This document shows, in pieces, positions 1 through 9,800 of a DNA stretch of 43,919 bases (position 1 is its first letter; each line of letters starts with the position of its first letter). The stretch covers positions 12,124-56,042 of the forward strand of contig AVPN01000115.1 in NCBI GenBank assembly GCA_000695325.1, in the 5' to 3' direction. The notes under the pieces were generated by a model, which worked only from the letters and a program-made list of their open reading frames with translations, did not search any database and was not told where the DNA came from. The stretch is from Pleurobrachia bachei. Lineage: Eukaryota > Ctenophora > Tentaculata > Cydippida > Pleurobrachiidae. Made by a program: the position numbers and the translations under genes.

Positions 1-3000
1 TCACTCCAGTTTTTAGGCTTCACTGTCTTTTGAGGCATTTCAACATTGGGTAGCAGTTTAGCGGGGAATATGAAACCTTTAGGGAACTGGGGATTCAAAT
101 ATCCTGCTGAGACAGCGCCTGTGTTCTCGAATGCTGGAAGGGAGGGAGAGGGTGAGGGGACCATTGATTTGGGTGCTATGGCCTCGTCATCAGGTCGAAT
201 GAGGCCCGTAGTACCCCTTCCTTTAGTTGGGTCCAGCTGTATGTACTCCTTATTGTCAGGCTGCTCGTAAAGCGCCACAAAGGTCTCATACCAGGGGTGT
301 TTGGCGGAGATAAATATCCTGTCTTCACCAGGTTTATTTCTCAGAACCTCCCTCTCGTCTAGTGTATCATAGACAGAAGCGAGACCAGCAAGGAGTCTCT
401 GTTCATCAACGAATGGGAGCAGTGCTACACCCTGCCAGGCGTACTTCTTTCCATTCAGATCAATCTTGAAGTTGGAGGGGTAGAAGTCAATGATGGGTGA
501 GTCCGGCTGGTACATTAGCTCAGCCCACGCGTCTGGGAGGAACGACTTGCTTCCTGGTGAGAGAGGGGGGGGTTAGGACTAGGGAAGATAGAGATGATTG
601 ATGTTTAGGAAATGAGATATGAATATGATGATTTAGGATTTAGGCAGATGATGATTATTTAAAATGAGAGGAAGAGATAAGAATACACCACCCTTCAACA
701 AGTGATAACCCCCACCCCCGATCACACATTGTACTACTGACCTGCAGGGAAGACACCCATGAGCTGCTCCATAGGATTGAAAGGTTTGGTGTCGAGAGGG
801 AAGTCTTTGAACAGTGAGGCAATGTTCCTGAAATCCGAGGCAAAAGGAGCATAATGGAAGGGGAAATACCAGTTCCAACTCGCACATCCCTGGTAGTAGT
901 ACCTGGAAGTGTTACCATGGAGTTAGAGGACTCAGTGGCGGGTAGCTGTTACACAATTTGTGACAGTTGTAGCTGTTATAGGAGCTTCAAAATAAACTCA
1001 AATTGTCATTTGGGGAGAGGACAACAAACTTCAAACAGACACACACAGCCTACTAGCTCTGTTATGGTTCGATAGATCAGCTTACCTAAGGACCCAGCAG
1101 AGCCCAGTGACATAAGCAGCGACAACTTTCTGAACAAAAGTCCCATCCTCAGGTGATACCTTGAACTTTTGAAGGTAGTACCTGTCCCTCCATCCATCCT
1201 CATGTAGTCTCACCTCGTCGTTGTCTTTCTCTTCTTCCTCTTCATCGTCATTACCAGGTGCAGGTCTCTTCATGGCAGGGGTGTCCTGACGGGCCTGTAC
1301 ATTGTGTGTTAGAGAGGGGAGGAGACCAGGTGCAGGTCTCTTCATGGCAGGGGTGTCCTGTCGGGCCTGTATTGGAGAGGTAGTGTGTTAGAGAGGTGGG
1401 CAGTCAGTAGTGTGTTAGAGAGGGGGGGGAGAGTATTGAGTTAGAATATAAGGGGACAATTTGAGAAAGAACTTTTTCAAACTGCAATGTTCCTGTCACG
1501 GTTACCTGAGATATATAAGCGGCCACAGCAGAATCTCCACCACCTGGGGTCGTGGTACCAGAAGGAGGGTCGTCTAACTTCTTCTGTTTGTCCCAAGCAG
1601 CCTTCTGGTTGCCATCTAGTGCCACCGGCTCACTGAACTGCTGGTATAGACCTGACACTGCACCATTCACTGCTGTTTTAGGACGGTTCGGTGTCCAGTG
1701 GGGTGTCTCACTCTTCTTCATTCGTTTCTTCTTCTCTCGGTCTCTCCTCTTGAAATCCTGCTCCTTCTCGTACCGGTCCTTGAATATCTGATCCTCATCC
1801 TTTCCCAGTTCTGTCATTATGATTTGAACCTGTGAAAGAAATGAAGTTGAGGGACAGATCTACGATGAAGTATACACTACTACTACTACAGATAGCCCTT
1901 GCCAATCATATAATTAAGCGATCCCCTGATCAGAGGGTTACAAACAACACAAACCTTTTTGAGATCTGGGAATCCATCCTTACAGAGGTAACCTCGTGTT
2001 TTGTTCACCGTATCTTTGTACAACCTCACCAGCCTATCAATGGCGCCCTCCCTGATCTCCAGAGACGGGAGATGGGCCAAGAAATCGTTTCCCACAAAGA
2101 AACAAAGGAACACCCAATCATCAATGGCTCTCTCCAAATCATAGTTTCCATGGAGGATGTTCTTCAGGGGAGCTAACTCGTCCTCAAGGTACTCCCGGAG
2201 GGCACACAACCTCACAAAGATATATTTCTGCTCAACCACCACCTTCTTCCCCACCCCCTCTACAACGGCTTCCTCGGAGGCTAACCCCCTGCACATCTCC
2301 AAATCGTGACCCTCCTGCCCGCACAACTCGCACGGTTTAGAGGGTGGCGGACCGGGTTTAAACTCCTCTCTGATGATGGTGAAGTGAGGCTCGTGTGTTG
2401 CCAGACCCAACATGATCAGATCAGCATCAGCTCCACACAGACAATGATGTGTGTTGGGCTCGTAGTTGGGATCTTGTCGCTGCCGCCTGATGAAGTCCAT
2501 AATCTTGTGCTCTCCCTCTCCGGGCACGTTACTATCCGACAGATACACCTGGATATTGGCCCACCCCGGATCGTTGTTCAGCCGATCAATACAATAATAT
2601 CGGAGACACTCTGCCAACCTGAACATGAACTCAGTACCTGGTGTGATACAATTACTATCAAACCTTGCACCCTTCTCCTTTACCGGAGGGAGGATACATC
2701 CCTGAGCGGTTAACCGACTCCTCATCTCGGATAACATCTCCTCCTGCTCGGCGGCCTCCTTCCTCGCCCTAAACCTCCTACTCCTCTGCTGGTTCATCTT
2801 GGCCCGGGGCGCTACTCCATCAATCGCCATGTAGATCACTTTCCGGGGTCGGACAATGTTGAACATTTGAAGGGTGTGGGCAAAGGTTTTGTTCCTCTTT
2901 TCCTCGGATATGTAGCAGAGGAATCGAACGGAATCAGAGGTGTAGAGTTCAGGTAGTTTCTCTGGAAACAAAACGCATATCTGCTCAATCAGATCTGGGA

Positions 3001-3745
3001 GTACTGATTCGAGCCTCAGTCTGAGATCGGGGCGTTGAGGGTTCACCATAGCAAGTATGACTATCCGTTCCGTCAGGTTCTGCACAAGAATCGGTATCGC
3101 CTTTAAACAGTGACCCTTCTCGTTCAGCTTAGCGACAGAAGTAGCCAAATCTACGAGGGAATCTGCGTTGAACCTGCTAGGAGACACACTTGAGCAAACT
3201 GAAACCGTGAAACTGACTAGTTGTGCATAGATCTGGATATCAGTGTTTCTTGAATGAGATGATGGTTGGTCCGATTCGGACGGTAAGCGATTTTCTAGAT
3301 ATGAAATGATAGGATTGAGGTCTGTTAGTTGCAGAGAAATGTTGTGAGACGGCCAAACTTTGTTGAGGAATCTCAACGATCTGTAATAGCACTCTGGGAC
3401 GGGTAAAAAGTTACTGATGACAGTCTTGAAAATGTCAGAGCGAACGAGGTCCGCAAATAATTCCTCGTGATAGGAACTGTTGTGAAGAATCGAGAGGACA
3501 GTATTGGCGAGTGTATGAGGAAGGTGTGGGTCTGCAATCAGAATGAGAAATACATCCTTGAATTCTGATTGATAAAGTATCTTTAGCACGTCTAATGAGC
3601 CACAATAGTCTTTCAGTACAAACTGTAAGACGCTGGTAATTGCCGAGTAGTTCCGCGACTCATTCCTCTTGCTGAGCAGATTTTCAAGCTCCCGACAAGC
3701 TTTGTCGATACGCCGACACTGGCGCTTCGAGGGTGGCTCTGTCAT
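1..3745 (-). CDS. XRN2: XRN2-like 5'-3' exoribonuclease, partial, with a foreign N-terminus
   Basis: XRN2 degrades 5'-monophosphate RNA in the nucleus and promotes transcription termination. Exons on the minus strand: 3745-1955, 1829-1506, 1294-1086, 902-742, 553-1 (continues off the window), all with GT-AG borders and matching phases. Residues 294 onward are unmistakably XRN2: the basic pocket [10 protein letters not shown], the acidic motif [32 protein letters not shown], the family's zinc knuckle ([14 protein letters not shown]), and [13 protein letters not shown]. Later exons encode the lysine-rich tail, [16 protein letters not shown] and the CR2 region ([27 protein letters not shown]). 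The normal start, with its MGVPxFFRWL-type sequence and first metal-binding Asp, is absent. Residues 1-293 instead equal the adjacent ARM-BTB gene, joined in frame at 2865/2866. As written the product would lack part of the active site. Either a recent fusion or a misassembly; the XRN2 identity itself is secure. Confidence 0.9.
2866..3745 (-). CDS. ARM-BTB family N-terminal segment fused to XRN2
   Basis: This stretch encodes 293 residues beginning [20 protein letters not shown]. It is identical to residues 1-293 of the gene at 4023-6335. It is leucine-rich, entirely helical in appearance, and has no introns. The third gene of the cluster starts with the related MTEPPPKRPCRGVEKACLEL. The homology stops exactly at ...HTLQ, after which the frame runs into XRN2 (MFNIVRPRK). 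There is no splice signal at the join. The first Met is well supported because all three family members begin there. If transcribed, the segment would add an ARM-like scaffold to a nuclease. It may equally be a truncated gene copy placed in front of XRN2 by a duplication breakpoint or by assembly. Confidence 0.75.
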
Positions 3746-4022
3746 GAATTCATAGCTGTCCTATAAAATAGAGGGAAGGGTGAGTTAGGATGTAGTCACT
3801 AAGAAACTCCGTGTTGAAACTTGAAATGCATCAAATAAATACAGTTTACAAACAATTTAGTAAGAAATATAAACAATTTAATTTTATAAACGCTGTTCAT
3901 TCAATTAAAAACAATATAAAACTTCCAGAAACTTCGAGAAAACCAACAAATTAAAAACTATTAAATTAAAAACTAATAAATTAAAAAAAACTGTTTTATT
4001 CTGGAAACGACACAATTGTAAT
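3746..4022. other. AT-rich spacer between ARM-BTB genes (copy 1)
   Basis: A 277-bp AT-rich spacer, identical to 6336-6612. It must hold the promoter of the minus-strand gene starting at 3745 and the 3' end of the gene ending at 4023. It contains runs such as ATTAAAAACTATTAAATTAA and a candidate poly(A) context. I see no conserved regulatory motif I can name. Confidence 0.5.
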
Positions 4023-6335
4023 TTACCAGGTTAATTGAGGGTTAGAATAATGCCTAATAATATTAACAAGATAGTTATCCTCGTCGGTAACCAGATTTAG
4101 CAACTCACGAATAGCAAATACCAACTCTCGAGGGTGGAGGTCCACATTTTCAACCACTAGGAATCTCTGGGTAACCATTAGCAACCAGACAGGGTGCTTG
4201 CTCCGCACTGCAAACTCCACCATCTGCTCATCTGAGATGGAGTATTGGTGATCGCCCTTCATGATACTCACTAAATATTTGAATACTGCATCAACCTGAT
4301 ACACGGTTGCCCAGGGCAACAGCCACTCCCAAACCTCATATATGGTAGCGTGCTTTTCAACGTCTAAACCGTCACTAACCAAGATGAAGAATAGTGCTCT
4401 AAGGACATTTTTAGGGGCTGATGGGATTGTGATAGTTCGTGTTCGACCCTCTCTGAAGTCCGAGGCGAACATTTTGTTCAGGATAGGGGAAGAAAGATAA
4501 CGCTGGCTAATTGAGAATCCCTTAGTTCCTTTAGCTCCTAAAACCCGTACTTGCTCGTTAATATTAAACTTGTTCCCTCTCTCCCAGGGTTCCCATCCTG
4601 AGCAGAGTGCTCCCTGGAAATATCTAACGAGACAGAGGAGAAGTCGGAGCAATAGTTCCGGTGGATCCTTCTCAGAGATCTGTATCGCACCACATACCCC
4701 ATCAATGTGAGGTTGGAACCTCGTAGAGTAACCACAGATAAAGTAATCTGAAAGTGCCTTCAAGTAAGCCCTCCGCTGGCCAGTTCTCCGATAATTCTCC
4801 AGCTCGCTCAATAACTCATCTTTTCCGATGTAGTTTTCTAGCAGACCATGACAGAAATTGCCGTTTTCCCGCCGGTTTTTCATGTCAAAGAACGCCTTGT
4901 GCCCTTGGTGCCTGCGGCATGGATGCGACATTGTGATCCAAAAGTACGATTCGGCAAAAAGTCCACACAAGCGGTCGTGATACCAATCTTTAAAAACCAT
5001 GACGACGTAAGCGGAGATGCGATTCGAATGATATTTTTCGTATAAGTCCATGACGAGTCCCAAGAATTCCTCCACTCGCCCGTTCAAGACGAGAGTAGTC
5101 CAAGCCAGCGTTAAGGCATTTTGGCACACTTTAATGATTTTGTTGACTTTAATCGCTATCGGAGTATTGAAGTCCAGGTTCTGCAAGACCCTCAAGAAAG
5201 CAGTGATGGCCTCGAAGAGCCCTTCCATATGTACGGATTTGAATGAAGCGCCATCAGAGCGTAGGTTGAAGAAAAGACAAAGGGCCTTGTGCGAGCAATC
5301 CATCCATGACCGAAGAGGCTCATGAAGAGTTGAAACAAAGTGGAAAATCCCCTGGCATAGGTCTTTAGTCATTAACTGCACCTTGTAACTGCCTGTCTCC
5401 ATCATTAACTTCAAAACATCTATCACCGCTTTACAATCCTTCAAGGACTTCCCCGTTTGAAGGGTGTGGGCAAAGGTTTTGTTCCTCTTTTCCTCGGATA
5501 TGTAGCAGAGGAATCGAACGGAATCAGAGGTGTAGAGTTCAGGTAGTTTCTCTGGAAACAAAACGCATATCTGCTCAATCAGATCTGGGAGTACTGATTC
5601 GAGCCTCAGTCTGAGATCGGGGCGTTGAGGGTTCACCATAGCAAGTATGACTATCCGTTCCGTCAGGTTCTGCACAAGAATCGGTATCGCCTTTAAACAG
5701 TGACCCTTCTCGTTCAGCTTAGCGACAGAAGTAGCCAAATCTACGAGGGAATCTGCGTTGAACCTGCTAGGAGACACACTTGAGCAAACTGAAACCGTGA
5801 AACTGACTAGTTGTGCATAGATCTGGATATCAGTGTTTCTTGAATGAGATGATGGTTGGTCCGATTCGGACGGTAAGCGATTTTCTAGATATGAAATGAT
5901 AGGATTGAGGTCTGTTAGTTGCAGAGAAATGTTGTGAGACGGCCAAACTTTGTTGAGGAATCTCAACGATCTGTAATAGCACTCTGGGACGGGTAAAAAG
6001 TTACTGATGACAGTCTTGAAAATGTCAGAGCGAACGAGGTCCGCAAATAATTCCTCGTGATAGGAACTGTTGTGAAGAATCGAGAGGACAGTATTGGCGA
6101 GTGTATGAGGAAGGTGTGGGTCTGCAATCAGAATGAGAAATACATCCTTGAATTCTGATTGATAAAGTATCTTTAGCACGTCTAATGAGCCACAATAGTC
6201 TTTCAGTACAAACTGTAAGACGCTGGTAATTGCCGAGTAGTTCCGCGACTCATTCCTCTTGCTGAGCAGATTTTCAAGCTCCCGACAAGCTTTGTCGATA
6301 CGCCGACACTGGCGCTTCGAGGGTGGCTCTGTCAT
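4023..6335 (-). CDS. ARM-like / BTB protein (ARMC5-type architecture)
   Basis: An intronless 770-residue protein. Residues 1 to about 580 form a leucine-rich helical region consistent with armadillo/HEAT-like repeats. Residues ~597-695 look like a BTB fold: a strand-rich start (RVLGAKGTKGFSI), then SSPILNKMFASDFREGRTRTITIP, a LRALFFILVSDG helix, and WEWLLPWATVYQVDAVFKYL. These resemble the BTB pattern of 'S..F..MF...F.E......I.L' followed by 'A..YQV..L'. The tail after the BTB is helical, as in BACK-type regions. ARM plus BTB recalls ARMC5, a CUL3 substrate adaptor, so an E3-adaptor role is a reasonable but unproven inference. The start is the Met shared by all family members. The first 293 codons and last ~67 codons lie in the 1359-bp repeat. 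Confidence 0.65.
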   Translation of the reverse strand: MTEPPSKRQCRRIDKACRELENLLSKRNESRNYSAITSVLQFVLKDYCGSLDVLKILYQSEFKDVFLILIADPHLPHTLANTVLSILHNSSYHEELFADLVRSDIFKTVISNFLPVPECYYRSLRFLNKVWPSHNISLQLTDLNPIISYLENRLPSESDQPSSHSRNTDIQIYAQLVSFTVSVCSSVSPSRFNADSLVDLATSVAKLNEKGHCLKAIPILVQNLTERIVILAMVNPQRPDLRLRLESVLPDLIEQICVLFPEKLPELYTSDSVRFLCYISEEKRNKTFAHTLQTGKSLKDCKAVIDVLKLMMETGSYKVQLMTKDLCQGIFHFVSTLHEPLRSWMDCSHKALCLFFNLRSDGASFKSVHMEGLFEAITAFLRVLQNLDFNTPIAIKVNKIIKVCQNALTLAWTTLVLNGRVEEFLGLVMDLYEKYHSNRISAYVVMVFKDWYHDRLCGLFAESYFWITMSHPCRRHQGHKAFFDMKNRRENGNFCHGLLENYIGKDELLSELENYRRTGQRRAYLKALSDYFICGYSTRFQPHIDGVCGAIQISEKDPPELLLRLLLCLVRYFQGALCSGWEPWERGNKFNINEQVRVLGAKGTKGFSISQRYLSSPILNKMFASDFREGRTRTITIPSAPKNVLRALFFILVSDGLDVEKHATIYEVWEWLLPWATVYQVDAVFKYLVSIMKGDHQYSISDEQMVEFAVRSKHPVWLLMVTQRFLVVENVDLHPRELVFAIRELLNLVTDEDNYLVNIIRHYSNPQLTW

Positions 6336-6814
6336 GAATTCATAGCTGTCCTATAAAATAGAGGGAAGGGTGAGTTAGGATGTAGTCACTAAGAAACTCC
6401 GTGTTGAAACTTGAAATGCATCAAATAAATACAGTTTACAAACAATTTAGTAAGAAATATAAACAATTTAATTTTATAAACGCTGTTCATTCAATTAAAA
6501 ACAATATAAAACTTCCAGAAACTTCGAGAAAACCAACAAATTAAAAACTATTAAATTAAAAACTAATAAATTAAAAAAAACTGTTTTATTCTGGAAACGA
6601 CACAATTGTAATTTACCAGGTTAATTGAGGGTTAGAATAATGCCTAATAATATTAACAAGATAGTTATCCTCGTCGGTAACCAGATTTAGCAACTCACGA
6701 ATAGCAAATACCAACTCTCGAGGGTGGAGGTCCACATTTTCAACCACTAGGAATCTCTGGGTAACCATTAGCAACCAGACAGGGTGCTTGCTCCGCACTG
6801 CAAACTCCACCATC
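5456..6814. repeat. 1359-bp direct repeat, copy 2
   Basis: Second copy of the block at 2866-4224. It covers the N-terminal half of the 770-residue ARM-BTB gene, the spacer and the C-terminal end of the 1100-residue gene. Identity extends through the non-coding spacer, so the event is very recent, was homogenised, or is an assembly effect. Confidence 0.9.
6336..6612. other. AT-rich spacer between ARM-BTB genes (copy 2)
   Basis: Identical to 3746-4022. It separates the start of the 770-residue gene (6335) from the stop of the larger gene (6613). No distinct motif recognised. Confidence 0.5.
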
Positions 6815-9800
6815 CACTCATCTGAGATGGGGTGTTGTTGAGGCCCCTTCATTACACCGACCAGGTACCTAAACATTCCATCAACTTTAAACATGGTTGC
6901 CCAGGGCAACAACCACTCCCAAACCTCATACATGGTGATGCGGTTATCTAGCCTCCCCTTTGTTAAAATCAGCCGGAGAGCATCGAGGACATGTTGAGGT
7001 GCGGAAGGAATCCTGATGGTTCGAGTTAAGCTTTCCTTGAAATCTGATTCAAACATGTCGTTTAGAATTAGCGATGACAAGTCTTTATCATTGACAAAAA
7101 CTCCCTCTGCATTCTCTGCTCCTAGGATGGTGATTGGTTGGTTTTTACATTTTGTAAACCCCGTCGATGGCGCCCAGCGATGTTGTGAAGTTGGATCTGT
7201 CTTTAGTAAAACCCTGCAGCTGGCACCCCTTTCTTTGCTTAGTCTCAGCCCCTTAGAGGACAGTTTTCCACTCAATGGTTCTCGAAAACCCGAGACGCAA
7301 CCTTGGAAGTACCGAATAATAGAGAAGAAAAGGCGAAGTAGCAAATCTTTTGGATCATCTTCCGCTAATTCGACACTTTCACAGACATCCCTTAAAATTT
7401 TCTCTGACCTCTTTTCACCTATCTGGGATAAGAAAAAGTCCGAAAGTGTAATCAGGTAGGTTCTTGGAGAAGTTTGTCGAAGGTCTGCCAGTAGCTCTAT
7501 CAAGGACCCAACTTGAGGATCATCAAAGTTGTGTTTGCTCTCTGTCACTGCTTGGATAATGTTTCCGTACTTGCGGCGGTTGCTATATGTAAAGAGTTCT
7601 TCATGTCCTATACCCCGGAACTTGGGATGGCTTAAAATAAGCCAATGGAAGGATATCTTTAGGAGCATGTATACATTCCTCATTTTAGCGAGCATAGCCA
7701 GAAACGAAGTCATTTGTGTGGTACCGTATTTGGTATGAAGGTCCAAAACAAGGACGATGTTGTCTTCCGATACTTCCACTGCCAGTAGGAAAGCGGCAAC
7801 AGAAAATATGCGATGAAATCCTCCTGTTATGGTCTGTTTCAATGATTTATCATGATCCAAGTCCAACAAGATTTTCAGAAAACTGAAGATAGCATCAAAG
7901 AGAACTTTGTCTTTCATATTTTTTACCACATCATAATTGTGAAAGAGGGAAAGTAAGTCCCGTGAGGTACTAATCCAGTCACGGACAGGGTACTGAATGG
8001 TAGTGACAAAATGACATATCCCTTGATGAAGACCGCCGACGTGAAATGGAAGATAATATGGGGGATATTGCCAGGTGAGCCGATATAGCATTTTATACAC
8101 CTCTTGACAATCCTCTAGTGACCCACCCAGAAGTATCCTGGAGAAACATGTATGCCTCGCTTCCTCTGCTATCCTAGCTAAATACACACAGGTGCGGACA
8201 CACCGGTATACTTGGGGCAGTGTCTCCGGAAAGTGAACACAGATCTGTTGAATTAGTTGCGTCAACAGAACGGACAGCCTGGCGGGTGACAAACAGAACG
8301 GATCCTCTAGCCCAACATCGACTATATCTTGTGTCAGTCGGCACACCAAATAATCGTCTTTAGTGGCTTTAGAAACAGCTATAAACAGTTTCCCCACCTC
8401 TATAGCTACCTGGCTACTGTTGCCTAGCTCTATCAAGGACCCAACTTGAGGATCATCAAAGTTGTGTTTGCTCTCTGTCACTGCTTGGATAATGTTTCCG
8501 TACTTGCGGTGGTTGCTATATGTAAAGAGTTCTTCATGTCCTATACCCCGGAACTTGGGATGGCTTAAAATAAGCCAATGGAAGGATATCTTTAGGAGCA
8601 TGTATACATTCCTCATTTTAGCGAGCATAGCCAGAAACGAAGTCATTTGTGTGGTACCGTATTTGGTATGAAGGTCCAAAACAAGGACGATGTTGTCTTC
8701 CGATACTTCCACTGCCAGTAGGAAAGCGGCAACAGAAAATATGCGATGAAATCCTCCTGTTATGGTCTGTTTCAATGATTTATCATGATCCAAGTCCAAC
8801 AAGATTTTCAGAAAACTGAAGATAGCATCAAAGAGAACTTTGTCTTTCATATTTTTTACCACATCATAATTGTGAAAGAGGGAAAGTAAGTCCCGTGAGG
8901 TACTAATCCAGTCACGGACAGGGTACTGAATGGTAGTGACAAAATGACATATCCCTTGATGAAGACCGCCGACGTGAAATGGAAGATAATATGGGGGATA
9001 TTGCCAGGACTCGGCTATATCGTAAAATATGTGGAGAACTGTTAGGAGATCACTGGGTTCCAGAAGTACCCTGGAGAAACATGTATGTCTGGCTTCCTCA
9101 GCTATCCTAGCTAAATACACACAGGTGCGGACACACCGGTATACTTGGGGCAGTGTCTCCGGAAAGTGAACACAGATCTGTTGAATTAGTTGCGTCAACA
9201 GAACGGACAGCCTGGCGGGTGACAAACAGAACGGATCCTCTAGCCCAACATCGACTATATCTTGTGTCAGTCGGCACACCAAATAATCGTCTTTAGTGGC
9301 TTTAGAAACAGCTATAAACAGTTTCCCCACCTCTATAGCTACCTGGCTACTGTTGCCGAGGTTGCGAAGTAAAATCTTGTTGTTAATTATTAAAATGGTG
9401 AGCTCTTCAAGGATCATATCATCATCTCGGTTCAAAGGCTTGTCTGGGTCTGATATCAACTGCTTTTGAAGGTAGTCTACGACAAATATGATGTCTATTG
9501 CCTCTACTGGAACCCTGTATGACATCGCAGTGGCTTTGTTGAGGACTCGAAGACATCTGTACAAATATTCAGATTCCTGCAAGAATATGAAAGCGAATTG
9601 TCTGAATAATTCGGGAACGACAACTGCTTGAAAAAGTTCATCATTGTTGCAGCTTTTGTCAAGGATGGACAGAACAGTATTGGCAAGGATGGGAGGTAGA
9701 CTGCTCACAGTATCATAGATTACAAGAAAGAGTGAGCCTTTCAAATCCCAAGAAATGAATATCTGTCTAGTCTCAACACTAATTTCACCATTCTTACACT

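Larger units (their letters stand above)
2866..4224. repeat. 1359-bp direct repeat, copy 1
   Basis: Positions 2866-4224 match 5456-6814 base for base as far as I compared them (constant offset 2590). The block spans the N-terminal half of one ARM-BTB gene, the 277-bp intergenic spacer and the last ~67 codons of the next gene. Left of it lie XRN2 codons; right of it the two copies diverge abruptly. Confidence 0.9.

Noticed and set aside
1886-1954. C-terminal extension of the XRN2 exon ([15 protein letters not shown]...)
   Set aside because: It is intron read-through; a GT donor after FPDLKK joins cleanly to the 1829 exon ([12 protein letters not shown]), matching XRN2.
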